Origin: Bacillus sp. FJAT-52991
GTDB lineage: Bacteria > Bacillota > Bacilli > Bacillales > Domibacillaceae
Length of the DNA stretch: 64,000 nucleotides
Direction of reading: 5' to 3'
NCBI RefSeq assembly: GCF_037201805.1
Contig: NZ_CP147404.1
Span: forward strand, 2,380,001 to 2,444,000
Shown here: positions 26,370 to 36,145 of the stretch, piece after piece
How positions within the stretch are numbered: the stretch's first letter is position 1
Layout: the number at the start of each line of letters is the position of its first letter
Position numbers and translations under genes: made by a program
Notes under the pieces: model-generated
Databases searched by the model: none
The model's input: the letters and a program-made list of their open reading frames with translations, nothing else
Told to the model about the DNA's origin: nothing

Positions 26370-26400
26370 AAAAGTTCTTTGCACCAGGCAAAGAACTTTT
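26370..26400 (-). terminator. Terminator after cccA
   Basis: AAAAGTTCTTTGC and GCAAAGAACTTTT form a perfect 13-bp stem with a CCTGGT-type loop followed by T-rich sequence on the minus strand. It is 6 bp past the cccA stop. Confidence 0.9.
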
Positions 26401-26405
26401 CGCAA

Positions 26406-26774
26406 TTATTTAACTTTGCTAACCCACTCAGCCATTGCATCCGCATTTTCAGCTGGAACAAGTCCTGCTGGCATTGCACCACGACCGTTAACTAGAACTT
26501 CTTTAATTTCATCTTTTGATAGCTTTTCGCCAACACCTTTTAGTGCTGGGCCAGCTCCACCTTCATAGTTACCGCCGTGACAGCCAACACAAGATTGCTT
26601 ATAATGACCTTCAGGATCGAACTCTCCACCAGCAGTTTCTTCGGTTTTTTCTCCGCCTTCTTTTTCTTTTGCCATTTCTTTAGAATTGCTAAGTCCTTCT
26701 AGTGACAAGAAGAAAATTAGACCTAATCCAAATACCATAATTAATAAGAATGGAATAACAGGATTACGATTCAT
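26406..26774 (-). CDS. cccA: Membrane-anchored cytochrome c550
   Basis: This 122-residue protein has an N-terminal membrane anchor (about 7-27), a Glu/Lys-rich linker (about 30-50), and a small class I cytochrome c domain. The haem attachment site is CVGCH (about 62-66) and the axial methionine is in GRGAMPAGL (about 101). It carries electrons outside the membrane toward the caa3-type oxidase. B. subtilis cccA occupies the same place upstream of trmK and near sigA. GGGAGGTTAAGAA precedes the ATG. Confidence 0.95.
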   Translation of the reverse strand: MNRNPVIPFLLIMVFGLGLIFFLSLEGLSNSKEMAKEKEGGEKTEETAGGEFDPEGHYKQSCVGCHGGNYEGGAGPALKGVGEKLSKDEIKEVLVNGRGAMPAGLVPAENADAMAEWVSKVK

Positions 26775-26970
26775 TTCTTAACCTCCCTTATGTATACGTA
26801 TAACAAATAGAAAGTACAAACACCTCTTATTTTACTTTAAAAACAGAAAGACGAAAAGCCCTTATCACCAAGTTTTTTCACTTTTGTTGTAATTTAGACA
26901 CAAATTGTTCTTTGATAATTAAAATAATTAAGAACATTACGTTTTAGCTAAATTTTTATATGTTTTTATA

Positions 26971-27501
26971 TTATATAAATATAAAAATAATTAACACACC
27001 AAAACCTAACCAAGCGGAGATGGTAAAATAAATTAATTGTAGTTTTCTTCCTGCCACCCACCATAATAAACAGTTGACAAAAAGAAGAAAGTTAAGAGAA
27101 AAGAACCTCTTCCCTTTCATTATTTCATGAAGTTCTACTGAATATACAAGCAATAAAATGGCAGCAACAATATAAAATATCGGAAATAGTAAACCTTTTT
27201 TAGAAAAATAAAAACCTAAGCCTAAGAGCATTACGACAAAAAATACCAAAATCGCTGTTTGCAAAGAGAAAGACATTTCAGTAAAATATAGGACAAATAG
27301 CGAAATCATTAAAATGGATAAGGACACTAATATACTTTGTAGCGGGAAGCTTTGGCTTTGCTTTGTTTGAACAGAAGAGTCATCCCATTCTTCCCCTTGA
27401 CTGTATAAGGAAAGCAAGTAATCACAATATTGTTCAGGAAGCATGTGATTTTCTTTCCAGAATAATATTTCTTTCATAATAATCTTTTGTTTATCATCCA
27501 A
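26971..27501 (-). CDS. Unrecognised membrane protein, DUF2157-like start
   Basis: I do not recognise this gene with confidence. The 176 residues have a soluble N-terminus of about 55 residues (KEILFWKENHMLPEQYCDYLLSLY), then four to five hydrophobic helices (about 57-74, 78-98, 100-118, 130-146, 152-175). The soluble start resembles the N-terminal region of DUF2157 membrane proteins. The sequence is very AT-rich compared with its neighbours. The start is a TTG at 27501 with AGGATGTG upstream; an ATG at 27477 is an alternative. It sits alone between sigA and cccA, and I do not recall it from the B. subtilis order. Confidence 0.65.
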   Translation of the reverse strand: MDDKQKIIMKEILFWKENHMLPEQYCDYLLSLYSQGEEWDDSSVQTKQSQSFPLQSILVSLSILMISLFVLYFTEMSFSLQTAILVFFVVMLLGLGFYFSKKGLLFPIFYIVAAILLLVYSVELHEIMKGKRFFSLNFLLFVNCLLWWVAGRKLQLIYFTISAWLGFGVLIIFIFI

Positions 27502-27559
27502 CTATTGTCACATCCTGATCGATACGTAGTTTGTCACAAATACACCATCTCAAAAAATA

Positions 27560-27628
27560 AAGTGCCAAGCACCTCCAATAGTATTTATCATTTGAAAAAT
27601 ACTATATGTTTGGAGAGGCTAGGCACTT
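27560..27628 (-). terminator. Long-stem terminator after sigA
   Basis: AAGTGCC-AGC-CTCC and its complement, plus an inner TAGTATTT/AAATACTA, form an extended stem of about 25 pairs with a few mismatches 22 bp after the sigA stop. The flanking T-tract is short, so it may partly act in RNA protection. Confidence 0.7.
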
Positions 27629-27649
27629 GTAGATCAGTTTTTTAACCTA

Positions 27650-28771
27650 TTATTCAAGAAAATCCTTTAGGCGTTTACTTCTGCTTGGATGGCGAAGCTT
27701 ACGAAGTGCTTTCGCTTCAATTTGACGAATACGTTCACGGGTAACACCGAAAACTTTTCCTACTTCTTCAAGTGTGCGTGTACGGCCATCGTCTAAGCCA
27801 AAACGAAGACGAAGCACATTTTCTTCGCGATCAGTTAATGTGTCTAATACATCTTCTAGCTGCTCTTTCAATAGTTCATAAGCAGCATGTTCAGATGGCG
27901 AAGTAGCCTCTTGGTCTTCAATAAAATCACCTAAGTGAGAATCATCTTCTTCACCAATTGGTGTTTCAAGGGAGACTGGCTCTTGTGCTATTTTAAGGAT
28001 TTCTCTTACTTTTTCAGGTGTTAAATCCATTTCTTCGGCAATTTCTTCCGGAGATGGTTCACGACCTAAATCCTGAAGCAGTTGTCTTTGAACACGAATC
28101 AGCTTATTGATCGTTTCGACCATATGAACAGGAATTCGAATCGTTCTTGCTTGGTCAGCAATGGCACGAGTAATCGCTTGACGAATCCACCATGTCGCAT
28201 ACGTACTAAATTTAAAACCTTTACGATAGTCAAATTTCTCAACCGCTTTAATGAGACCCATATTTCCTTCTTGAATTAAGTCAAGGAAGAGCATCCCACG
28301 TCCGACATAGCGTTTAGCAATACTAACAACTAGTCGTAAATTGGCTTCAGCAAGGCGGCGCTTCGCCTCTTCGTCTCCTTCTTCAATGCGAGTAGCGAGT
28401 TGAATCTCTTCATCTGCTGAAAGAAGGTCGACACGACCAATTTCTTTTAAATACATACGCACTGGATCATTGATCTTCACACCAGGAGGAACACTTAAGT
28501 CATTTAAATCAAACTCTTCACTTTCTTTTTCAAGTTCATGAATGTTTGGATCTTCCTCTTCATCTTCATCATTGGTGATATCGATCCCTTGCTCTCCAAG
28601 GTGCTCATAGAATTCATCCATTTGATCGGATTCTACTTCAAATGGTGATAATTTATCAGCTACATAGTCATAGGATAGCTTCCCGCGCTTTTTCCCTATT
28701 TCTATAATTTGCTCTTTTGCTCTTTCTAATGTGACTTCAGTTTCTTTGGAACGTGTTGACTTTTCAGCCAT
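27650..28771 (-). CDS. sigA: Major RNA polymerase sigma factor SigA
   Basis: SigA directs RNA polymerase to housekeeping promoters. The 373-residue protein carries region 1.1 with an acidic linker (about 60-85, DEDEEEDPN), region 1.2/2 with [18 protein letters not shown] and [14 protein letters not shown] (the -10 reader), region 3 and region 4.2 with [20 protein letters not shown] (split here for length), which reads the -35. I use the ATG at 28771 after GGAGGGGGACAA; the longer frame to 28792 would include that site. It follows dnaG by 37 bp in the conserved dnaG-sigA operon. Confidence 0.98.
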   Translation of the reverse strand: MAEKSTRSKETEVTLERAKEQIIEIGKKRGKLSYDYVADKLSPFEVESDQMDEFYEHLGEQGIDITNDEDEEEDPNIHELEKESEEFDLNDLSVPPGVKINDPVRMYLKEIGRVDLLSADEEIQLATRIEEGDEEAKRRLAEANLRLVVSIAKRYVGRGMLFLDLIQEGNMGLIKAVEKFDYRKGFKFSTYATWWIRQAITRAIADQARTIRIPVHMVETINKLIRVQRQLLQDLGREPSPEEIAEEMDLTPEKVREILKIAQEPVSLETPIGEEDDSHLGDFIEDQEATSPSEHAAYELLKEQLEDVLDTLTDREENVLRLRFGLDDGRTRTLEEVGKVFGVTRERIRQIEAKALRKLRHPSRSKRLKDFLE

Positions 28772-28808
28772 TTGTCCCCCTCCTTCCAACATCCTTACCT
28801 CATACTAC

Positions 28809-30620
28809 TTACACTTTCAACTCTTTTTTAAGCTTTACTATTTCCATCGCAAGTTGAGCGGCCGTTTGATAATCCTTTGCTTTTTCCGCTGCTATTTGCT
28901 GTTGTTTCTTTGTCTTAATAACTAACTTTTTGCGGTACTTAAATATTTCTTTTATATAATCATGCACTTCCTCGTCATTTACATACTCACTAACCATCAT
29001 CATTTCAATATCGGAAACGAGTCGGCGCAAGTTGGCGTCTGGAAGAAAGTTGATAAAGATACTTGAATCCGGTTCATTCTCCTCTTCGTAAAAGCCGAGT
29101 AAATACGTGAAAATAGCTTGATGTTCATCAATGTTAAATGCTTCACTCCCCATTAGCTCCTTCACTTTATAGGCAGTATCTACATCTTTCAACATATGAG
29201 CGATGAGCCTTCGTTCAGCTGTTTGATAAGCTGGATAGAGCTTTTGGGTCGTCTGAGGTATCGCGGCAGGCAACGTCAATGACTCTCGATTGACCGGCTG
29301 TTTTTTCCTCTCTTTAAAAAACACCTGCTTCTCTTGCTGTTTTAATGCATCCAGCGAAAGAGAAAACTGGTCGGCTATTTGGCGTAAATAATAATCGCGC
29401 TCAACCGCCTTTTGCAATTTCGCAATTTCTTTTAACACTTCTTCGATATAAGCAAGCTTTTGTCCTTCATCTTGAAGGTTTTTTCCTTGCTTAAAATATT
29501 CCATTTTAAACGCCATCAGCGTCAAGGCAGTCCCTATTATATTATCACGAAACTTCTCAGCTCCATGTTTCTTAATATAGTCATCAGGATCCATCTTGTC
29601 AGGAATCATCGCCACTTTCACATGACAGCCACTTTCGCTTAGCATCTCTGAAGCACGATAGGCCGCTTGAATACCCGCTGAATCCCCGTCATAACAAATG
29701 ATTACTTGATCAGTTATCCGCTTAATCTGTTGGATATGAGCATCTGTTAATGACGTACCCATCGTGGCAATACCAGCTTCTATCCCTGCTGATGCTGCCG
29801 CAATCACATCAGCAAATCCTTCAAATAGTATGGCACCATGCTGCTTGCGAATGGCTGACCTTGCTCGGTGAAAATTGTATAACAAGCGACTTTTATTGAA
29901 AATAGCGGTTTCCGGACTGTTTAAATACTTTGGTTTTTCCTCATGTAAGGCTCGACCTGAAAAGGCGACAACCTTTCCTTTGTCATCATGAAGCGGAAAC
30001 ATAATCCTTCCTCGAAACCGATCAAAGTAAGAATCTTCTTCTTTTTGGATGATCAGTCCTGCCCGTTCTAATTCCTCGACTGAAAAACCTCGTTTTTGCA
30101 AAAAAGTAGTCGTGAAATTCCATTGTGGGAGTGACCAACCAATTTGAAAGGTCTCTACTTCATTTTTAGTAAAGCCGCGTTCTTGCAAATACTGTAACGC
30201 TTCCTGGCCTTCCTTTGTATTTACCAACAAATGGTGGTAAAATTTAGTCAGAAGCTCATGAGCTTCAAGCATCCGATCCTCTTCTTTTGAAACAGCTCGA
30301 TCAGGACGTTCACCAGGAATTTGAATATCAACAGAAACTCCTGCACGGTCAGCAAGCTTACTGACGGCTTCTTGAAAAGAAACATTCTCCATTTCCGTAA
30401 TAAAGGTAAAAATGTTCCCCCCAGCTCCGCATCCAAAACAATGGTAGATCTGTTTATCGGGTGAGACGGAAAATGAAGGAGAGTTCTCTCCATGAAAAGG
30501 ACATAGCCCAAAGTAATTTCGACCTTGCTTCTTCAACTGAACATAATCGCCTATGACCTCAGCAATATCAAGCGATTGCTTAATCTGTTGAATCGTTTCT
30601 TCAGGAATCTTCCCTGCCAC
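28809..30620 (-). CDS. dnaG: DNA primase DnaG
   Basis: DnaG makes RNA primers for chromosome replication. The N-terminal zinc-binding domain has CPFHGENSPSF and HCFGCGAGGN (CHC2 type, about residues 41-66). The TOPRIM core has EGFADVIAAASAG (about 267) and CYDGDSAG (about 309-316). The C-terminal about 150 residues are the helicase-interaction domain, which differs most between genera. The 603-residue length is usual. The start is GTG at 30620, immediately after the TAA of a 26-codon open frame, with GGTGATG as the likely ribosome site. Confidence 0.97.
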   Translation of the reverse strand: MAGKIPEETIQQIKQSLDIAEVIGDYVQLKKQGRNYFGLCPFHGENSPSFSVSPDKQIYHCFGCGAGGNIFTFITEMENVSFQEAVSKLADRAGVSVDIQIPGERPDRAVSKEEDRMLEAHELLTKFYHHLLVNTKEGQEALQYLQERGFTKNEVETFQIGWSLPQWNFTTTFLQKRGFSVEELERAGLIIQKEEDSYFDRFRGRIMFPLHDDKGKVVAFSGRALHEEKPKYLNSPETAIFNKSRLLYNFHRARSAIRKQHGAILFEGFADVIAAASAGIEAGIATMGTSLTDAHIQQIKRITDQVIICYDGDSAGIQAAYRASEMLSESGCHVKVAMIPDKMDPDDYIKKHGAEKFRDNIIGTALTLMAFKMEYFKQGKNLQDEGQKLAYIEEVLKEIAKLQKAVERDYYLRQIADQFSLSLDALKQQEKQVFFKERKKQPVNRESLTLPAAIPQTTQKLYPAYQTAERRLIAHMLKDVDTAYKVKELMGSEAFNIDEHQAIFTYLLGFYEEENEPDSSIFINFLPDANLRRLVSDIEMMMVSEYVNDEEVHDYIKEIFKYRKKLVIKTKKQQQIAAEKAKDYQTAAQLAMEIVKLKKELKV

Positions 30621-30701
30621 TTACACATCACCAGCTATACGATTGATCGATAAACACGCATTGTTCGAACAGATGAGATGGTTATCGACAAATACTTTCA
30701 T
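30621..30701 (-). CDS. Possible 26-residue upstream ORF of dnaG
   Basis: An ATG at 30701 opens a 26-codon frame whose TAA directly abuts the dnaG GTG start. The product begins MKVFVDNHLICSNN. An AGGAAAG lies upstream, somewhat far. Two readings are possible: a leader whose translation couples to dnaG, or the eroded start of yqxD (UPF0178), which precedes dnaG in B. subtilis and whose family typically opens MKIxVDAD. Both are inferences. It may also be chance. Confidence 0.3.
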   Translation of the reverse strand: MKVFVDNHLICSNNACLSINRIAGDV

Positions 30702-31058
30702 TTTTTTCTTTCTTTCCTATGCTTTATTATTCTACAAGCTTGTTTAGAATCCTTCTTATATACGAAATAACATAAAAAATTTACGAACACTCCCCACTCC
30801 AAGCTTTCGATGGAGGATGGCTAAAGCACATAAATAGTTTATTCCTTTATTCAGACCTCTAAACCTGTTTTAAATACATTTTTATCACAATTTTTTATTA
30901 TAGTATATCTTCTGTAAAAAGACTATTATTTTTTTACAACTTTCAAAAGAAAGTGAAAGAGGCTGTCCCCCTCATCACACAACTTCTATTTCAACGACAA
31001 AATATAGTATGTTTACACTATAAATGGCGCTAAAGAAGCCATGTTTTTAGGACACCCT
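30702..31058. other. Intergenic region between ppsR and dnaG
   Basis: This AT-rich region holds the likely dnaG-sigA promoter zone. A TATAAT on the minus strand at 30897-30902 is preceded by TATAC but lacks a good -35. Between 30958 and 31060 an imperfect inverted repeat (AGAGGCTGTCC and GGACACCCTCT) encloses two smaller palindromes, TATAGT/ACTATA (31003-31022) and ATGGC/GCCAT (31024-31042). It probably ends the ppsR transcript. No credible gene is seen. Confidence 0.5.
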
Positions 31059-31871
31059 CTATTTTCTATTTCTAAATTTACTCATAATAATATTCGCTGT
31101 TTCTTCTACTGCTTTATTGGTAACATCAATGATTTCGCAGCCAATTTTGCTCGTGACCTTTTCAAAGTAAGCCATTTCCGTTTTAATCCGCTCAACATCC
31201 GCATAACTAGCCTGGTCATTTAATCCTAGAGAACGTAATCGCTCCCGTCGAATTTGGTTAAGCTTTTCTGGACTTATTTTTAAACCGTAACATTTTTCTA
31301 GAGGGATAGAAAATAATTCCTCCGGAGGGTCCACTTCAGGTACAAGTGGTACATTCGCCACTTTCAATCGCTTATGTGCCAGATACTGAGATAAAGGTGT
31401 TTTAGAGGTTCTAGAAACACCAATTAACACAATATCCGCTTTAAGTAGCCCTCTAGGATCTCGACCATCATCGTACTTGACCGCAAATTCAATCGCTTCT
31501 ACTTTCTTAAAGTATTCCTCATCCAACTTGCGAACAAGCCCCGGTTCAAGAAGTGGCTCCTTACCATACATCGATTGCAATTGATCCATTAACGGTCCGA
31601 TCAAATCAAAAATGACAATATTTTCTTCAACCGCTCGTTGGTGCATATATTTTCTAATTTCCGGCTTCACTAAAGTGTAAACAATGATGCCACGCTCGCT
31701 TTTGGCAAGATCAATGACTTCATCAATATGAAAAAGGTCTTCCACATAAGGGAATCGCTTAATTACCGCATGGGATCCATTAAATTGGCTGACCGCGGCT
31801 TTTGTTACTAGTTCAGCCGTTTCTCCTACCGAATCGGAAACAATATAAATAATTGGGTCATTTACCAACAA
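31059..31871 (-). CDS. ppsR: PPDK regulatory protein / DUF299 kinase-phosphorylase
   Basis: This 270-residue protein belongs to the bifunctional ADP-dependent kinase and Pi-dependent phosphorylase family that regulates pyruvate phosphate dikinase or PEP synthase by reversible threonine phosphorylation. Family motifs are [17 protein letters not shown] at the start and [15 protein letters not shown] (P-loop-like, about 151-165) with PLVPEVDPP following. B. subtilis yqfL is the homologue and is likewise cotranscribed with ccpN. The two genes are 26 bp apart, and the pairing fits a role in gluconeogenic control. AAGGAGGTTACTGATTG precedes the TTG/ATG start. Confidence 0.92.
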   Translation of the reverse strand: MLVNDPIIYIVSDSVGETAELVTKAAVSQFNGSHAVIKRFPYVEDLFHIDEVIDLAKSERGIIVYTLVKPEIRKYMHQRAVEENIVIFDLIGPLMDQLQSMYGKEPLLEPGLVRKLDEEYFKKVEAIEFAVKYDDGRDPRGLLKADIVLIGVSRTSKTPLSQYLAHKRLKVANVPLVPEVDPPEELFSIPLEKCYGLKISPEKLNQIRRERLRSLGLNDQASYADVERIKTEMAYFEKVTSKIGCEIIDVTNKAVEETANIIMSKFRNRK

Positions 31872-31897
31872 TCAGTAACCTCCTTTTATTTCAGCAC

Positions 31898-32533
31898 TCA
31901 ATCGTCATCAGCGAGTGATACGAAGGCTTTGGCGATGTTTGTTTTTGTGATTCGTCCAGTTACTTCATAACCTAAGTCTGTCTTTTTGACAACAGGAACG
32001 GAATCTATTTGTTTATCGATCAGATTCTTTGCCACATCAAGCAGTAAATCATCTTTCTCACAAACCGTAATATTAGGCATTCTAGTCATAATAATATTCA
32101 CTGGAATCGCACTTAACTCCTGTTTCCCAATACTTGCTCGCAATAAATCCTTTCTTGATAGCACACCCGCCAGACAAGAATGTTCATCTACAACAAACAA
32201 CGTACCAACATCTTCTAAAAACATAGTGACGACTGCATCATACACAGACAGATTTTCTCTGACCACAACTGGGATGGCTTGATAGTCTCGCACATAAATT
32301 TTCATTAAGTTTTCCGTAAGCAGCTGTGTGCCGGTTTTCCCCGTATAAAAATAGCCAACTCTTGGTCTCGCATCTAAAAAACCAGCCATCGTTAATATCG
32401 CTAAGTCAGGCCGTAAAGTTGCTCTCGTTAAATTTAAGCGTTCGGCAATATTTTCACCAGTAATAGGGCCATTCTCTTTCACAATTTGCAATATTTGATC
32501 TTGTCGCTTATTTAGTTCCAATGTCCTCACCAC
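31898..32533 (-). CDS. ccpN: Catabolite repressor of gluconeogenesis CcpN
   Basis: CcpN represses gluconeogenic genes (gapB, pckA) and sr1 on glycolytic carbon. It has an N-terminal winged helix (GPITGENIAERLNLTRATLRPDLA, given here in two parts: residues about 20-43) followed by two CBS domains (about 80-205) that bind nucleotide ligands; VGTLFVVDEHSCLAGVLSRKDLL is typical. The 211 residues start at GTG 32533, although the TTG at 32521 four codons later has GGTGAGG nearby and would agree better with the B. subtilis N-terminus. It heads a ccpN-ppsR operon. Confidence 0.94.
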   Translation of the reverse strand: MVRTLELNKRQDQILQIVKENGPITGENIAERLNLTRATLRPDLAILTMAGFLDARPRVGYFYTGKTGTQLLTENLMKIYVRDYQAIPVVVRENLSVYDAVVTMFLEDVGTLFVVDEHSCLAGVLSRKDLLRASIGKQELSAIPVNIIMTRMPNITVCEKDDLLLDVAKNLIDKQIDSVPVVKKTDLGYEVTGRITKTNIAKAFVSLADDD

Positions 32534-32809
32534 CTAACACGCATTAAAGGCATCAAATATCTGGCTACAAGAACTGATACTCCGCACTGCAAAGGAGACC
32601 AATATTGTTCGAACAACCAAATATTGATGCTTAAATGAACTAAAAGTGTTATACCATATAAGAAATATTATATACTATTTAACAAAAATGAACAGCATAG
32701 TTTGTTCTTATTTTTGTTTTAGACGGCCCTTTTAGTCGTCATTCATGAGGTGTGTCATTGAATAACCGATTATCAAGAGAGCGAATCTGTACGCAAATTG
32801 CATCGTTAC

Positions 32810-34882
32810 TCACTTGACTAAAATCGCATTAAAATCGGCAAATTCCGTGATTAAATGAGCAAGTGTTTTCATTTGATATAATCGGTTCGTCTTTATATTA
32901 GCCTCTTGTGCCATAACCATTGTGTGTTCAAAATAGCTTTCAATTACTGGTTGAAGACCAATAAGTAATTGATACTTTTCTTCTGCTAGTTCAGTTGTTT
33001 CAAATGCCTCTTGTACACGAGTAACCGCTTCATACAATGCCTGCTCTTCATCGTTTATGAACAAGCCTGGATCCACATCACCTGTACCCTCTGCTTTTTT
33101 CGCTATATTTAACACGCGACTAAGTGCTTCCATCGCCTCTTTAAAGTCGGCATCCTCTTTATGAGCCATCAGAACGGCCGCCTTTTCAAATAGTACTGGT
33201 AACACACCAATGCGACCCTCGAGAACAGCGTCAATGATGTCATAACGCACCTCTTGTTCTTGCAGATTATATTTAACCCGCATCTTAAAGAAGACCATTA
33301 GTTCTTCCAACAAAGTATGTGCCTCTTTATCACCGATCTGATCCTCTTTCACGATGGCTATGACAGCTTCTAACACTTCTTCAAGAGAAACATTCCATTT
33401 TTTATCAGCTAAAATATGGACGATGCCCGCTGCTTGCCTTCTTAATGCGTAAGGATCTTGAGAGCCTGTCGGAATGATACCAACAGCAAAACAAGAAACG
33501 ATCGTATCCAACTTATCCGCTAAACTCACCAATGCCCCTGTTAGTGTAGCAGGTGTGTCATCTTCAGCATGGCGCGGTTGGTAATGTTCGTTGATCGCTC
33601 GAGCTACTTCTTGATCTTCACCTTTTTGCAAAGCGTATTTTTCTCCCATGATTCCTTGAAGTTCTGGGAATTCATACACCATTTGCGTCACTAAGTCAAA
33701 CTTACAAATCTGTGCAGCACGATCCGCTTTGCTCTTTGTTTCACTCTCGGCACCTGTTAATTCAGCTAATGTCACCGCTGCTTTACGAATGCGTGCTACC
33801 TTTTCTGCCAAGGTTCCGATTTTCTCATGATAAACAATCGTTGTTAGTTTGTTTAAAAATGTATCAATCGTTGTTTTTTGATCCTCTTTATAGAAGAAGT
33901 CTGCATCTGCTAGGCGAGCACGAAGAACTTTTTCATTTCCGTGAGCCACTTTGTCTAAAGCACGACTGTCTCCATTGCGCACCGTAACAAAGTATGGAAG
34001 AAGCGTCCCATCTTGATCTTTCACTGGGAAATAGCGTTGATGCTCTTTCATTGAAGTAATCAACACTTCTTCTGGTAGCTCAAGAAATTCTTGATTAAAT
34101 GAACCATAAAGCGCCGTTGGAAACTCAACTAAGTTATTCACTTCTTCAAGCAACGCTTCATCAACAGGAATGACCCATGATTGGTCTTTCTCAATAGTTA
34201 TTAATTGCTCACGAATCATCGCTTTTCTTTTTTCTGGCTCGGCGATGACGTGTTGCTCCTCTAGACGTTGTACGTAAGTAGAAGCATCTGTAATTTCTAC
34301 TTGTTCCCCAAGGAAACGATGACCATTTGTTTGATTGTTCGTTGAAACATTGGTGATACTAAAAGGAATCACATCTTGCCCAAATAGAGCAATGATCCAC
34401 TTAATCGGACGAATATAACGCAAATCATTATCAGCCCAACGCATATTTTTGCCAAAGTGTAAGCTTGTGATCACTTCGCGAAGCTCAGGTAACAATTCTT
34501 TCGCTGGCTGACCTTTAACAAACTTATTGACATGAGCATACTCAATCCCTTTGATTTCTTTAAAATAAATATCATCTACCGTCATTCCTTGACCACGAGT
34601 AAAGCCGATCGCTGCTTTTGACCACTCTCCGTCTTCTGAAAGAGCAATTTTCTTCGCTGGTCCTTTTGCTTCTTCTTCCATATCTGGTTGGGCTTCCGCC
34701 ACATCTTTGACAATCACAGCTAGGCGACGAGGAGTAGAAAATACTTGAATGTCTCCGTGCGCAATTTTTTGTTCTGTTAGAAATGCTTCTACTTTTTGAC
34801 CTAGTTGATTCATCGATTCAGTGACAAAGCGAGCAGGCATTTCTTCTAAACCAATCTCTAGTAGCAAATCTCTTTTATTCAT
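32810..34882 (-). CDS. glyS: Glycyl-tRNA synthetase beta subunit
   Basis: GlyS is the tRNA-binding subunit of the bacterial alpha2beta2 glycyl-tRNA synthetase. The 690 residues open with the family's [14 protein letters not shown], contain [11 protein letters not shown] and [10 protein letters not shown] (about 278), and end in an anticodon-binding helical domain (from about 560, with a DALRxRR-like [11 protein letters not shown] near 485). It overlaps glyQ by 8 bp, consistent with stoichiometric expression. Control is by the T-box before glyQ. Confidence 0.97.
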   Translation of the reverse strand: MNKRDLLLEIGLEEMPARFVTESMNQLGQKVEAFLTEQKIAHGDIQVFSTPRRLAVIVKDVAEAQPDMEEEAKGPAKKIALSEDGEWSKAAIGFTRGQGMTVDDIYFKEIKGIEYAHVNKFVKGQPAKELLPELREVITSLHFGKNMRWADNDLRYIRPIKWIIALFGQDVIPFSITNVSTNNQTNGHRFLGEQVEITDASTYVQRLEEQHVIAEPEKRKAMIREQLITIEKDQSWVIPVDEALLEEVNNLVEFPTALYGSFNQEFLELPEEVLITSMKEHQRYFPVKDQDGTLLPYFVTVRNGDSRALDKVAHGNEKVLRARLADADFFYKEDQKTTIDTFLNKLTTIVYHEKIGTLAEKVARIRKAAVTLAELTGAESETKSKADRAAQICKFDLVTQMVYEFPELQGIMGEKYALQKGEDQEVARAINEHYQPRHAEDDTPATLTGALVSLADKLDTIVSCFAVGIIPTGSQDPYALRRQAAGIVHILADKKWNVSLEEVLEAVIAIVKEDQIGDKEAHTLLEELMVFFKMRVKYNLQEQEVRYDIIDAVLEGRIGVLPVLFEKAAVLMAHKEDADFKEAMEALSRVLNIAKKAEGTGDVDPGLFINDEEQALYEAVTRVQEAFETTELAEEKYQLLIGLQPVIESYFEHTMVMAQEANIKTNRLYQMKTLAHLITEFADFNAILVK

Positions 34883-35765
34883 GTTCTGGCTCCCCTTTCC
34901 CCTTTAAAATTGGGAATCCTAATTTTTCACGCTCTTCATAAAACGTTTTTGCAATTTGTCTCGCTAAACTGCGCATACGACCTAAATACGCCGTTCTTTC
35001 TGTAACCGAAATGGCCCCCTTCGCATCAAGCACATTAAAAACGTGAGAGCATTTCAATACATAATCATAGGCCGGATGAACAAGTCCCTCATCCATTTGG
35101 CGCTTTGCTTCCTTTTCATAAATCGTAAATAGATTAAATAACATGTCCGCATCACTTGTCTCAAACGTATATTTAGAATGCTCAAACTCCGGTTGATAAA
35201 AAATATCTCTTACGGTAAATCCATCCGTCCACTCAAGATCAAACACATTTTCTTTTTCTTGAATATACGACGCAAGACGCTCAATTCCATATGTAATTTC
35301 TACCGAAACTGGCTTACATTCTAAACCACCAACTTGTTGGAAATAAGTAAACTGAGTAATTTCCATACCATCAAGCCAAACTTCCCAACCAAGCCCTGCA
35401 CAGCCAAGGGAAGGATTTTCCCAGTTATCTTCTACGAAGCGAATATCATGCTCTAATGGGTCGATCCCAAGAGCTTTTAATGAGTCCAAATACATTTCTT
35501 GAATATTATCTGGAGATGGCTTCATAATCACTTGGAATTGATGATGCTGGTATAAACGGTTTGGGTTTTCTCCATAACGTCCATCAGCCGGACGACGGCT
35601 AGGCTCGACATACGCTACATTCCACGGTTCCGGACCAATCGCCCGTAAAAACGTATAAGGGCTCATTGTCCCTGCTCCTTTTTCTACATCATAGGCTTGC
35701 ATTAAAATACAGCCATGGTCAGACCAATGTTTTTGCAATGTTAAAATCATATTTTGAATATTCAT
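34875..35765 (-). CDS. glyQ: Glycyl-tRNA synthetase alpha subunit
   Basis: GlyQ is the catalytic subunit that activates glycine with ATP. Class II motifs are visible in [14 protein letters not shown] (motif 2 like, about 55-68), [14 protein letters not shown] and [14 protein letters not shown] (about 170). The 296-residue length is standard. AGAAAGAGAGGC precedes the ATG. It is the first gene of glyQS and lies downstream of a glycine T-box with its terminator. Confidence 0.97.
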   Translation of the reverse strand: MNIQNMILTLQKHWSDHGCILMQAYDVEKGAGTMSPYTFLRAIGPEPWNVAYVEPSRRPADGRYGENPNRLYQHHQFQVIMKPSPDNIQEMYLDSLKALGIDPLEHDIRFVEDNWENPSLGCAGLGWEVWLDGMEITQFTYFQQVGGLECKPVSVEITYGIERLASYIQEKENVFDLEWTDGFTVRDIFYQPEFEHSKYTFETSDADMLFNLFTIYEKEAKRQMDEGLVHPAYDYVLKCSHVFNVLDAKGAISVTERTAYLGRMRSLARQIAKTFYEEREKLGFPILKGKGEPEHE

Positions 35766-35819
35766 TGTTTAGCCTCTCTTTCTCCTTATGTTATAAATAA
35801 AGCTCTGTTAGAATATAGT

Positions 35820-35866
35820 GTTGATTTTTGACTCATTTGAATGAAATAAAAACACTTGAAATCAAC
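35820..35866. repeat. Intergenic inverted repeat, GTTGATTTTTGACTCATT family
   Basis: GTTGATTT at the left end pairs with AAATCAAC at the right. The left 18 bases equal the motif at 10710, and the right arm with its flank (CATGATGTTGATTTCAA on the minus strand) resembles 48634-48650. Confidence 0.6.
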
Positions 35867-35892
35867 ATCATGGTTTAACAAAGTCATAAATA

Positions 35893-36110
35893 AAAAACTC
35901 TCGTCCCTATGCACAAAATTGTACATAGGGACGAGAGTTACCCGCGGTTCCACCCTACTTGCCAAGGAAAATCCCTCGGCCTCTTTTCCACTGGCTGCTC
36001 CAGACTGCCTTTCTTTGACGCTCTCTCCCCGGCTCGCACTATCCCGGGTTCGCTTAAAGTAGAGGAAGTCAAATACTCTATTCCTTCACTGCAGCTATTT
36101 ACTATCGATT
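35893..36110 (-). promoter_or_regulatory. Glycine T-box riboswitch of glyQS
   Basis: On the minus strand the leader has, in order, the Stem I base GCTGC (pairing GCAGC), the AGTA bulge motif, the distal Stem I arms AACCCGGGATAGTGCGAGCC, and the specifier GGC (36009-36007) in GAAAGGCAG. The T-box sequence AGGGTGGAACCGCGG (about 35940-35954) and a terminator (35896-35939) follow. A GGC specifier reads glycine, matching the downstream genes. Uncharged tRNA-Gly would favour the antiterminator formed by the T-box and the left terminator arm. Confidence 0.95.
35896..35939 (-). terminator. T-box regulated terminator
   Basis: AACTCTCGTCCCTATG and its perfect complement form a 16-bp stem closed by an AT loop and followed by T6 on the minus strand. 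The left arm overlaps the antiterminator partner. Confidence 0.93.
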
Positions 36111-36145
36111 AAGTATATAAAATTTAATCGAAAATCGAGAATTTG

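Noticed and set aside
26312..26482. N-terminal extension of trmK
   Set aside because: The extra 57 codons overlap the cccA terminator and the intergenic gap; the ATG at 26311 gives the family's normal length.
32721..32739. Small GACG...CGTC hairpin as terminator of glyS
   Set aside because: The stem is only four or five pairs with no T-run, and it lies on the wrong side of the glyS stop relative to ccpN. The 32534-32809 gap holds no clearer feature.
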